Positions 1 through 5,343 of a stretch of 8,455 bases of DNA are shown piece by piece (position 1 is the first letter of the stretch; each line of letters begins with the position of its first letter). Made by a program: the position numbers and the translations under genes. The stretch comes from Panacagrimonas sp052387335 (GTDB lineage Bacteria; Pseudomonadota; Gammaproteobacteria; Nevskiales; Nevskiaceae): contig JBQTJH010000130.1 in the NCBI GenBank assembly GCA_052387335.1, positions 1 through 8,455 on the forward strand. The letters run 5' to 3'. The notes beneath the pieces were generated by a model. That model had not been told where the DNA came from. It saw nothing but the letters and a program-made list of their open reading frames with translations, and ran no database searches.

Positions 1-1946
1 TCGCGCTGCTGGGCTTTGGCTTGAAGCTCGATCCGCGCGAAGTACCGAGCCCGCTGATCGGCAAGCCCGCCCAGCCACACCAGCCGCATCATCGGCTTGT
101 AGTACAGGCGCAGCGCCCAATCGCCCGCGGCGTTGGCCTTGTCGATGGGTTCGCCCAGGGCCACGTACAGATCGCGCAGCAGGGTCGCGTCCACCGCGGC
201 CTCGGTCATGACGCTGCCTTGCGAGGGATACAGGCGCTTTTCTGGATCCAGTCGGGCGATCTCCCGTCCGCCTCGCGAGACCACCACATGTCCGGTGTCG
301 GACTTGAAGTTCGGTCCTTCGACGTGATCCACCCCCAGATACTGAAACTCATACCGGCCGATGTCGGCACTCTGACCAGGCCCCAGGCGCACGTCCTTTT
401 CAATACTGAAGGTCGACGCAAAGCTCACACCCAAGGTCCAGATGCCGAGACCAAAGTGCGCAAGACTCATTCCCCAAGCCCCGCGCGGCACCGAGGCCAG
501 ACCCGCGATCAGCGTCGGCTTGGCGCGAGCGCGTCGCCAGACTTCCTGCACCGAAGTCAGCAGCACCCAGATGGCCAGCACGGCGCCTGCCGACGCCGCC
601 AGCGAACCGCGTCCCTGCGTCACGAACGGCAGGGCCAGCCCCGCGAGGATGGCGACGACGGCCAATATCCGCAGCGGCTTGAACGACTCGCCGAGTTTGG
701 CGCGCTTCCAGCTGACGACCCCCCCCAAACCGACCAGCACCGCCAGTGGTGCCATCAGCGGCAGGAATACGGCATTGAAGTACGGCGGTCCCACACTGAT
801 CTTGCCCAGACCCAGCGCATCGATGGCCAGTGGATACAGAGTACCGAGCAACACCGCAGCGGCGGCGGCCACCAGAAAGACGTTGTTGAACAGCAGCAGG
901 CCTTCGCGCGAGGCCAGTTGCATTTCACCTTGCTGCACCAGTTTGGGGGCGCGGATCGCATACAGCAGCAGGCTGCCGCCAACGACGACGCAGAGGAACA
1001 TCAGGATGAATACGCCGCGCGTCGGATCGGTGGCAAAGGCGTGCACCGACACCAGCACACCAGAGCGCACCAGAAAGGTTCCGAGCAAGGACAGCGAGAA
1101 CACCAGAATCGACAGCAACAAGGTCCAGGCCTGCAGCAGCCCGCGCTTCTCGGTCACGGCCAGGGAATGGATCAGCGCCGTGCCCACGAGCCAGGGCATG
1201 AAGCTGGCGTTTTCCACCGGATCCCAGAACCACCAGCCGCCCCAGCCCAGTTCGTTGTAGGCCCACCACGAGCCCAGGGTGATTCCCATGGTCAGAAACA
1301 GCCAGGCGGTCGTGGTCCAGGGCCGCGCCCAGCGTGCCCAAGCCGCATCCAGGCGACCGGTGATCAGCGCGGCCAGGGCAAAGGCGAAGGCCACCGAGAA
1401 TCCGACATAGCCCATGTACAGCATGGGCGGATGGATGATCAGCCCCGGGTCCTGCAGCAGCGGGTTGAGATCACGCCCCTGCAGCGGAATCGGAAAATGC
1501 CGCTCGAAGGGATTCGAGGTCAGCAGCATGAACAGCAGGAAACCGACGCTCACGGCACCCAGGGCGGCCAGCACCAGGCTGGACACCTCGGCCGGCAGCC
1601 GGCGGTTGAACACCGACACGGCAAAACTCCAGCCGGCCAGCATCAGCATCCACAGCAGCAAGGAGCCTTCATGCGCACCCCAAACCGCGGACAGGCGATA
1701 CATCAAGGGCAGGTCGGTATGCGAGTTCGCCGCGACATAGGCCACGGAGAAATCGTTTTGCCAGAACGCGTAGCTCAGGCAGATGTAGGCCACCAAGGTC
1801 AGCGCGAACTGCGCCTGCGCGGCGCTTGCCGCCAGATTCATCCAGCGCAGACGACGCTGCGCATAACCCACCGTGGGCACCACGGCCTGGGCGATGGCAA
1901 CCCCAAGCGCCAGCCACAGCGCGAAGTGTCCCAGTTCGGCAATCAC
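1..1946 (-). CDS. ccmF: Cytochrome c maturation protein CcmF (haem lyase subunit), C-terminus cut by window edge
   Basis: Large multi-spanning inner-membrane protein of cytochrome c maturation System I. It takes haem from holo-CcmE and, with CcmH, attaches it to apocytochrome c at the periplasmic face. 648 codons are visible, close to the usual full length of about 650, so only the last few residues are missing. The start is a GTG at 1946-1944 (MIAELGHFALW…), which overlaps the ccmE stop as GTGA. Family landmarks are present: WGAHEGS near the N-terminus, IHPPMLYMG with His172, the WWD haem-handling motif WGGWWFWDPVEN at residues 235-246, and His260, His302 and His497. These four histidines match E. 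coli His173, 261, 303 and 491. The visible C-terminus is odd: after WLGGL the sequence turns polar (ADQRARYFARIELQ) where the family normally continues a hydrophobic helix before the D-x-R-Y-R end. Translational coupling to ccmE is likely, since no clear Shine-Dalgarno is seen. Confidence 0.96.
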   Translation of the reverse strand, partial: MIAELGHFALWLALGVAIAQAVVPTVGYAQRRLRWMNLAASAAQAQFALTLVAYICLSYAFWQNDFSVAYVAANSHTDLPLMYRLSAVWGAHEGSLLLWMLMLAGWSFAVSVFNRRLPAEVSSLVLAALGAVSVGFLLFMLLTSNPFERHFPIPLQGRDLNPLLQDPGLIIHPPMLYMGYVGFSVAFAFALAALITGRLDAAWARWARPWTTTAWLFLTMGITLGSWWAYNELGWGGWWFWDPVENASFMPWLVGTALIHSLAVTEKRGLLQAWTLLLSILVFSLSLLGTFLVRSGVLVSVHAFATDPTRGVFILMFLCVVVGGSLLLYAIRAPKLVQQGEMQLASREGLLLFNNVFLVAAAAAVLLGTLYPLAIDALGLGKISVGPPYFNAVFLPLMAPLAVLVGLGGVVSWKRAKLGESFKPLRILAVVAILAGLALPFVTQGRGSLAASAGAVLAIWVLLTSVQEVWRRARAKPTLIAGLASVPRGAWGMSLAHFGLGIWTLGVSFASTFSIEKDVRLGPGQSADIGRYEFQYLGVDHVEGPNFKSDTGHVVVSRGGREIARLDPEKRLYPSQGSVMTEAAVDATLLRDLYVALGEPIDKANAAGDWALRLYYKPMMRLVWLGGLADQRARYFARIELQAKAQQR

Positions 1947-2530
1947 GAGGACGCGTCCGTCACCACAGGCTTGCTTGCGGCCCTCACCCCACCACTGGCT
2001 CCGCCAGCCTCGGCTCCTGGCGTAGCCTCAACCCCCTCTCCCCGCTGCGCGTGGCGAGGGACATTGGCCGCAGCCTGCGGCTGCGTGACAGGTTTGAATG
2101 GCATGCAGGAATGCCCGCCCTCGGTCTTCAGCGAGTCGGCCAGTTCGGGTGGCATGTAGTTCTCGTCATGCTTGGCCAGCACTTCATCGGCAATAAAGGC
2201 ACCGTTCTCCACCCGTCCGGTGGCGACGATGCCCTGCCCCTCGCGAAACAGATCCGGAAGAATGCCCTCGTAGCGCACCCTGACTTTCTGCGCGCAATCG
2301 GCCAGTGTGAAATCCACATTCAACCCTTCACCGCGACTGACGCTGCCTTTTTCAACCAGGCCGCCAAGCCGCAGCTTGGCATCGCCCGGCGCCTTGCCGG
2401 AGACCACGTCGCTGGGCGTGTAGAAATACATCAGGTTCTTGCTAAAGGCAGTGAAGCCGAACACAGCAGCCAAGCTGACCCCCGCCACCAGGGCCGCGAC
2501 CGCCAGCATGCGATTCTGTCGACGTGTCAT
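1943..2530 (-). CDS. ccmE: Periplasmic haem chaperone CcmE
   Basis: Membrane-anchored haem chaperone that binds haem covalently through a histidine, receives it from CcmC and hands it to CcmF. 195 residues, against about 160 in E. coli. An N-terminal signal anchor (residues 8-28) is followed by the beta-barrel domain. The haem-attachment motif HDENY is at 121-125, with His121 as the expected covalent ligand and Tyr125 as the axial ligand. The start at 2530 is chosen because TRRQNR plus the anchor fits the family and the ATG overlaps the ccmD stop (ATGA); an in-frame ATG at 2689 would add 53 residues that merely read through ccmD. Beyond about residue 145 there is a Gly/Ala/Pro-rich tail of about 50 residues ending in KPVVTDASS. 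Part of it is encoded by repeat-like DNA (about 1981-2052). The tail is probably disordered and not needed for haem binding. Confidence 0.96.
   Translation of the reverse strand: MTRRQNRMLAVAALVAGVSLAAVFGFTAFSKNLMYFYTPSDVVSGKAPGDAKLRLGGLVEKGSVSRGEGLNVDFTLADCAQKVRVRYEGILPDLFREGQGIVATGRVENGAFIADEVLAKHDENYMPPELADSLKTEGGHSCMPFKPVTQPQAAANVPRHAQRGEGVEATPGAEAGGASGGVRAASKPVVTDASS
1981..2052. repeat. Degenerate REP-like sequence inside the 3' end of ccmE
   Basis: The plus strand reads ccctcacccc at 1981-1990, then a small perfect hairpin ctggc-tcc-gccag (1995-2007), then ctcaaccccctctccccg (about 2027-2044) and gcgaggga. The arrangement of ccctcaccc and ccctctccc ending in a gcgaggg arm resembles the abundant 'CCCTCACCCC…CCTCTCCC…GGGAGAGGG' palindromic elements known from Xanthomonadaceae genomes, here degenerate and lying within coding sequence. 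It encodes the segment around GEGVEATPGAEAGGASGGVRA of the CcmE tail. Identification rests on recalled similarity and is tentative. Confidence 0.4.
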
Positions 2531-2697
2531 GCGCCCCCGTCCGGTTGGTCCGATTCGTCCGTATCGACCAGCTGCTGCAGCACTGAGCGGCGCCGCAGCG
2601 CCGGAGCCAGCACGTTCCAGACAAACACGGCTAAGGACAAGGCCATGCTGCCCCAGACGTACAGCTCGTAGCCGCCCATGTCGAACCAATCATTCAT
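2527..2697 (-). CDS. ccmD: Haem exporter accessory protein CcmD
   Basis: Small 56-residue membrane protein that stabilises the CcmABC complex and is needed to release holo-CcmE. Read directly from the sequence: it begins MNDWFDMGGYELYVWGS, continues with one transmembrane helix (about residues 11-33), and then has the basic stretch ALRRRS and an acidic tail ending DQPDGGA. The F-x-M-G-G-Y-x-x-Y-V-W pattern before the helix is typical of CcmD. Its stop overlaps the ccmE start as ATGA. It lies 65 bp after the ccmC stop, in sequence made largely of a REP-like inverted repeat, and no strong Shine-Dalgarno precedes its ATG. Size, position and motif together make the call secure although the family is poorly conserved. 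Confidence 0.9.
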   Translation of the reverse strand: MNDWFDMGGYELYVWGSMALSLAVFVWNVLAPALRRRSVLQQLVDTDESDQPDGGA

Positions 2698-2709
2698 ATC
2701 TTGCGTCGT

Positions 2710-2792
2710 GTCATTACTGAGCGCTGCACGAAATCTTCTATCGGGGCCAGGCCAGGATCGGCTCAGAGATCTCTCGCCACGCTCGGGATGAC
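2710..2792. repeat. REP-like imperfect inverted repeat spanning the ccmC 3' end and ccmC–ccmD gap
   Basis: Left arm 2710-2736 and right arm 2767-2792 are imperfect reverse complements around a 30-nt spacer. Gtcat (2710-2714) pairs with atgac (2788-2792), gagcg (2719-2723) with cgctc (2780-2784), and aaatct (2731-2736) with agatct (2767-2772) apart from one position. Scattered pairs lie in the 7-nt segments between. About 18 of 26 positions pair. On the minus strand the right arm reads GTCATCCCGAGCGTGGCGAG, then AGATCTC. This resembles the dispersed 'GTCATCCCGAGCG…GCGAGGGATCTC' sequence found in many bacterial genomes, which translates as VIPSVARDL. Here it forms the last codons of ccmC, and the spacer supplies the stop codon. 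Confidence 0.7.
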
Positions 2793-3530
2793 CGCGCCGC
2801 GCGCGGTCAGTTCACGAACCCAGCCCGCACCGCGTTCGCGCAGCAGCACCTCGTTTTGCAGACGGCGAAGAACGGCGTAGGTCGCGAGCAGGTAGGTCCC
2901 GAGCAACGACAGGTAGAGCGGAATGCCCATCTCGGCCGTGATGGTGGGTTTGCCCAGCTTCAGAATGGTCGATGTCTGGTGCAGGCTGTTCCACCAATCG
3001 ACCGAATATTTGACGATCGGCACGTTGACTGCGCCCACGATAGCCAGCAGTGCGCAAGCACGCGCGGCGGCACGACGGTCAGCGAATGCACCGTCCAGTC
3101 CGATCACACCCAGATACAAAAACAGCAGCACCAGCTCCGAGGTCAATCGCGCGTCCCAAACCCAGTAGGTGCCCCACATCGGCTTGCCCCAGAGCATGCC
3201 CGTGGCCAGGGCCAGGGCAGTGAAGCTCGCGCCCACCGGCGCAATTGCGATGATCGCGCTTTCCGCCAGCTTGATCCGCCAGATCAGCGCCACCGCACCG
3301 GCCACCGCCATCGCCGTATACAAGGACAGCGACAGCGCGGCCGCCGGCACGTGCACATAGATGATGCGGAAGGCATCGCCCTGCTGGTAATCCTGCGGCG
3401 CCAGCCACAAGCCGGCGAACAGCGCATAGCCCAACAACAGCAGCGCTGCGCCCAGGCACCAGGGCGCCAGGCGTTCGGCGAAACGGAAAAAACTCGGCGG
3501 CGAGGCCAGGCGGTGAAACCAGGTCCACAT
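2763..3530 (-). CDS. ccmC: Haem exporter/transfer protein CcmC
   Basis: Six-helix inner-membrane protein that presents haem at the periplasmic face and is required to load it onto CcmE; it works with CcmAB and CcmD. 255 residues, against about 245 in E. coli. Axial haem ligands His60 (in IIYVHVPAA) and His184 (in WWNSLHQTST) fall at the E. coli positions. The WWD motif WGKPMWGTYWVWDARLTSE spans residues 114-132. The start at 3530 gives MWTWFHRLASPP, matching the family N-terminus. The usual protein ends near the point reached here by GWVRELTARG; the additional AVIPSVARDL and the TGA stop come from one arm and the spacer of a REP-like inverted repeat. The ccmB stop is 16 bp upstream. No strong Shine-Dalgarno is apparent. 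Confidence 0.97.
   Translation of the reverse strand: MWTWFHRLASPPSFFRFAERLAPWCLGAALLLLGYALFAGLWLAPQDYQQGDAFRIIYVHVPAAALSLSLYTAMAVAGAVALIWRIKLAESAIIAIAPVGASFTALALATGMLWGKPMWGTYWVWDARLTSELVLLFLYLGVIGLDGAFADRRAAARACALLAIVGAVNVPIVKYSVDWWNSLHQTSTILKLGKPTITAEMGIPLYLSLLGTYLLATYAVLRRLQNEVLLRERGAGWVRELTARGAVIPSVARDL
2789..2809. repeat. Perfect 9-bp hairpin (TGACCGCGC-CGC-GCGCGGTCA) in the 3' coding end of ccmC
   Basis: The arms 2789-2797 and 2801-2809 are exact reverse complements with a 3-nt loop. It abuts and overlaps by four bases the outer end of the REP-like right arm. It is GC-rich and would be very stable in the ccmC mRNA just before the stop codon. No T-run follows on either strand, so it is not a canonical terminator. 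It may block 3' exonuclease, attenuate transcription between ccmC and ccmD, or simply be part of the repeat element. Confidence 0.55.
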
Positions 3531-3546
3531 CGAAAGCAGGGCTCGA

Positions 3547-4221
3547 TCAGTCGAAGGCGTTGCGAAGCGCCGCTGTCGCCGCCCAAGGCAGCAAGGTCAG
3601 CGACAGACTCAGAAACGCGGCCAAAAAGTATATCGGACCGGACGCGTCCAGCCCGAGTTGGGCCGCCCGTGCCGCACCGCTGCCAAAGATCACGACGGGT
3701 GCCAGCAGCGGCAGAATCAATATCGGCAACAGCAAGCCGGCGCGCGGCAAACCCACGGTCAAGGCGGCCGCAAAGCCACCGATCAGGCTGAGCACGGGTG
3801 TGCCCAGCACCAAACCCAACAACAGGTATCCCAGCGGACGTCCCGATTCAAAACCCAGCTGAAGTGCCAGTGGCGCCGCCAATAGCACCAGCGGCAGACC
3901 GGTCAGCAACCAGTGCGCGATCAATTTTCCGTAGACCATCGCCACCGGTGAGGCCCGACCGACGAAACACTGCTCCAGCCAGCCGTCGTCCAGATCGCCG
4001 CGAAACAATCGATCCAGGGTCAGCAAAGCGGCGAGCAGCGCCCCCACCCACAGGACCGAAGGTGCCAGCGCGGCAAGCTGTGGGTCATCCGGTCGCCCCG
4101 CCAGTGCGAACAGGGTCACCACGATGGCAAAAAACAACGGCGGCATCAGGAACGAGGCCTTGTGCCGCATCGCGATGCGCAACTCGCGCATCAAGCTCAC
4201 GCCGAGCAGATTCATTGGCAT
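3547..4221 (-). CDS. ccmB: Haem exporter membrane subunit CcmB
   Basis: Membrane subunit of the CcmAB ABC transporter, which uses ATP to free holo-CcmE from CcmC/CcmD. 224 residues, the normal size. About six hydrophobic segments are visible (roughly 27-41, 50-69, 98-123, 128-155, 161-180, 196-215). Family-typical stretches are LRIAMRHKASFL near the N-terminus, LDRLFRGDLDDGWLEQ at 69-84 (E. coli LERLFRDDLQDGSLEQ), AHWLLTGLPL at 102-111, and LTVGLPRAGLLLPILILPL at 154-172. The ATG at 4221 lies one base after the ccmA stop; a second in-frame ATG two codons later (4215) is equally possible. Tight spacing implies co-translation with ccmA. Confidence 0.96.
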   Translation of the reverse strand: MPMNLLGVSLMRELRIAMRHKASFLMPPLFFAIVVTLFALAGRPDDPQLAALAPSVLWVGALLAALLTLDRLFRGDLDDGWLEQCFVGRASPVAMVYGKLIAHWLLTGLPLVLLAAPLALQLGFESGRPLGYLLLGLVLGTPVLSLIGGFAAALTVGLPRAGLLLPILILPLLAPVVIFGSGAARAAQLGLDASGPIYFLAAFLSLSLTLLPWAATAALRNAFD

Positions 4222-4222
4222 C

Positions 4223-4807
4223 TCATGCCAGATCGATGACGCTCACTCGGGGCAGTCGCCCCGGCAGAGCCTGATGACTGGTGATCAGTACGGCGCCCTG
4301 ACCCGCCACGTGTTCGTTGAGCAGATCACCCAGCAGCTTGACGCCTTCGGTATCCAGTCCACTCAGCGGCTCGTCCAGCAGCCACAGAGGACGCGCCACC
4401 ATCAGCAGCCTGGCCAGCGCTGCCCTGCGCTTCTGGCCGGCCGACAGGGTACGCACCTGCCGATGCCGCAGGCGCAACAAACTCATACGCTCCAGAGCAG
4501 AGAGGATGGAAGACGGTGGCACCGCGTTAAGCGCGCACCAGCTGATCAGGTTTTCGTTGACGCTGAGATCGACATTCAAGGCATTGCGATGCCCGATCCA
4601 GTGCACCTGCGCGGGATCAGGTCGGCTGAGCGACCCGCCCTGCGGCGCACGCAAACCCATCAGCACTTCAATCAACGACGACTTCCCCGCGCCATTACGT
4701 CCCCGGATGTGCAGCACATCGCCGGCAGCGAGCGAGAAATCCAGACTGGACAGTAGTCGACGGTCTCCACGACCGATGCATAAACCTGCGGCAACGAGCA
4801 GGCTCAT
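4223..4807 (-). CDS. ccmA: Haem exporter ATP-binding protein CcmA
   Basis: Cytoplasmic ATPase subunit of the CcmAB transporter in cytochrome c maturation. 194 residues, a short ABC ATPase typical of CcmA. Walker A is GRNGAGKS at 36-43, the ABC signature LSAGQ at 121-125, Walker B LWLLDE at 141-146 followed by the D-loop SGLD, and the H-loop is His178 in LITSHQ. The ATG at 4807 (MSLLVAAGLCIGRGD) gives the family N-terminus. It lies only 8 nt downstream of the encoded CCA of tRNA-Leu, with no Shine-Dalgarno between. The reading frame stays open upstream through the tRNA genes, but that sequence is tRNA and not protein. Transcription probably comes from the tRNA promoter or an unseen internal promoter. 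Confidence 0.96.
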   Translation of the reverse strand: MSLLVAAGLCIGRGDRRLLSSLDFSLAAGDVLHIRGRNGAGKSSLIEVLMGLRAPQGGSLSRPDPAQVHWIGHRNALNVDLSVNENLISWCALNAVPPSSILSALERMSLLRLRHRQVRTLSAGQKRRAALARLLMVARPLWLLDEPLSGLDTEGVKLLGDLLNEHVAGQGAVLITSHQALPGRLPRVSVIDLA

Positions 4808-4815
4808 TGACGATG

Positions 4816-4902
4816 TGGTGCCCGAAGCCGGACTCGAACCGGCATGACCGTTAAGTCGGGGGATTTTAAGTCCCCGGCGTCTACCGATTTCGCCATTCGG
4901 GC
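4816..4902 (-). tRNA. tRNA-Leu(UAA)
   Basis: 87-nt class II tRNA including an encoded CCA. The acceptor GCCCGAA (from 4902) pairs with TTCGGGC (4826-4820), followed by discriminator A and CCA. The anticodon loop CTTAAAA sits on a GGGGA/TCCCC stem and gives UAA, reading UUA/UUG. The variable arm is long (CGACTTAACGGTCAT) and the T arm is GCCGG-TTCGAGT-CCGGC. Equivalent to E. coli leuZ in the same synteny. Its mature 3' end is 8 nt before the ccmA start codon. Confidence 0.98.
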
Positions 4903-4967
4903 CGTGACGCTGTGAGAACTCATGATTGCAAGGGACGCCACCCGATGCAGGCGTCGTCGGAATCCGA

Positions 4968-5041
4968 TGGAGGCTGGGGTCGGAATTGAACCGGCGTACG
5001 CGGATTTGCAGTCCGCTGCATGACCACTCTGCCACCCAGCC
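4968..5041 (-). tRNA. tRNA-Cys(GCA)
   Basis: 74 nt including CCA. The acceptor GGCTGGG pairs with CCCAGCC, and the discriminator is U73, the known identity base for cysteinyl-tRNA synthetase. The anticodon loop CTGCAAA gives GCA. Equivalent to E. coli cysT. The 65-nt spacer to tRNA-Leu contains a small hairpin on this strand, GACGCC/GGCGTC (4955-4950 and 4939-4934), without a T-run, so it is more likely a spacer or processing structure than a terminator. Confidence 0.98.
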
Positions 5042-5072
5042 ACGGGAACCCGATAATAACGGACCAGAAGCG

Positions 5073-5094
5073 AAAAACCCCGGAATGTCCGGGG
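5073..5094 (-). terminator. Intrinsic terminator between tRNA-Gly and tRNA-Cys
   Basis: On the minus strand CCCCGGA-CAT-TCCGGGG (5094-5078) is a perfect 7-bp GC-rich stem with a 3-nt loop, followed immediately by TTTTT (5077-5073). This is the classic Rho-independent form and points in the direction of the tRNA genes. It lies 14 nt after the tRNA-Gly CCA, so some or all transcripts started at the tRNA promoter should end here before tRNA-Cys, tRNA-Leu and the ccm genes. Confidence 0.8.
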
Positions 5095-5108
5095 CTCGCG
5101 ACAACCTT

Positions 5109-5184
5109 TGGAGCGGGAAACGAGATTCGAACTCGCGACCTATACCTTGGCAAGGTATCGCTCTACCAACTGAGCTATTCCCGC
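5109..5184 (-). tRNA. tRNA-Gly(GCC)
   Basis: 76 nt including CCA. The acceptor GCGGGAA (from 5184) pairs with TTCCCGC, followed by discriminator U and CCA. The anticodon loop TTGCCAA gives GCC, reading GGC/GGU. D arm AGCTCAGTTGGTAGAGC and T arm CGAG-TTCGAAT-CTCG are standard. Equivalent to E. coli glyW. First gene behind the strong promoter at 5196-5223, and followed by an intrinsic terminator. Confidence 0.98.
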
Positions 5185-5195
5185 GTGGGAGGCGC

Positions 5196-5223
5196 ATTTT
5201 AGCGGCTGATCTCGGGGTGTCAA
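5196..5223 (-). promoter_or_regulatory. Sigma70 promoter of the tRNA cluster
   Basis: Minus strand: -35 TTGACA (5223-5218, exact consensus), a 16-nt spacer, and -10 TAAAAT (5201-5196, five of six). The segment between the -10 and the tRNA-Gly 5' end is GCGCCTCCCAC. Such a GC-rich discriminator is typical of stable-RNA promoters under ppGpp (stringent) control. The expected start point lies only a few bases upstream of tRNA-Gly, giving a very short 5' leader. Confidence 0.85.
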
Positions 5224-5261
5224 CGGAAATCCTCAAGGACCGTCATCGATACTTGAAAATA

Positions 5262-5308
5262 GATGTCATACCGATGATCGCTTATCGCCCTCTTGCGTCT
5301 GACATCGG
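5262..5308. repeat. Two overlapping inverted repeats between pgsA and the tRNA promoter
   Basis: Gatgtca (5262-5268) is the exact reverse complement of tgacatc (5300-5306), and ccgatg (5271-5276) of catcgg (5303-5308). The right-hand copies overlap, so only one pairing can form at a time. No T-run follows, so this is not an obvious terminator for pgsA. It lies about 40-85 bp upstream of the tRNA -35 box and could be a regulator site, an RNA switch or chance. The rest of the 159-bp gap (5185-5343) holds no gene that I can see. Confidence 0.35.
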
Positions 5309-5343
5309 TTTGGCCGCGTGCCACGAGGATGCGATGGCGCGTT

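Noticed and set aside
442..1260. A 272-codon plus-strand frame inside ccmF
   Set aside because: It is another shadow frame antisense to ccmF. Its Ser/Thr/Arg/Pro-rich composition reflects GC bias and no domain is visible.
21..2159. A 712-codon open frame on the plus strand, rich in Gln, His and Arg
   Set aside because: It lies antisense to ccmF and part of ccmE, whose motifs and haem histidines are unmistakable. Long antisense frames are expected in GC-rich coding DNA, and the translation resembles no known protein.
2531..2689. Upstream ATG extending ccmE by 53 residues
   Set aside because: The extra segment is ccmD in another frame. The ATG at 2530 gives the normal CcmE anchor and the ATGA overlap.
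4934..4955. GACGCC/GGCGTC hairpin between tRNA-Cys and tRNA-Leu, considered as a terminator
   Set aside because: The stem is only 6 bp with a 10-nt loop, and no T-run follows on either strand.
4808..5236. N-terminal extension of ccmA in the same open frame up to an ATG at 5236
   Set aside because: The extension is a readthrough of three intact tRNA genes. The CcmA family N-terminus starts at 4807.
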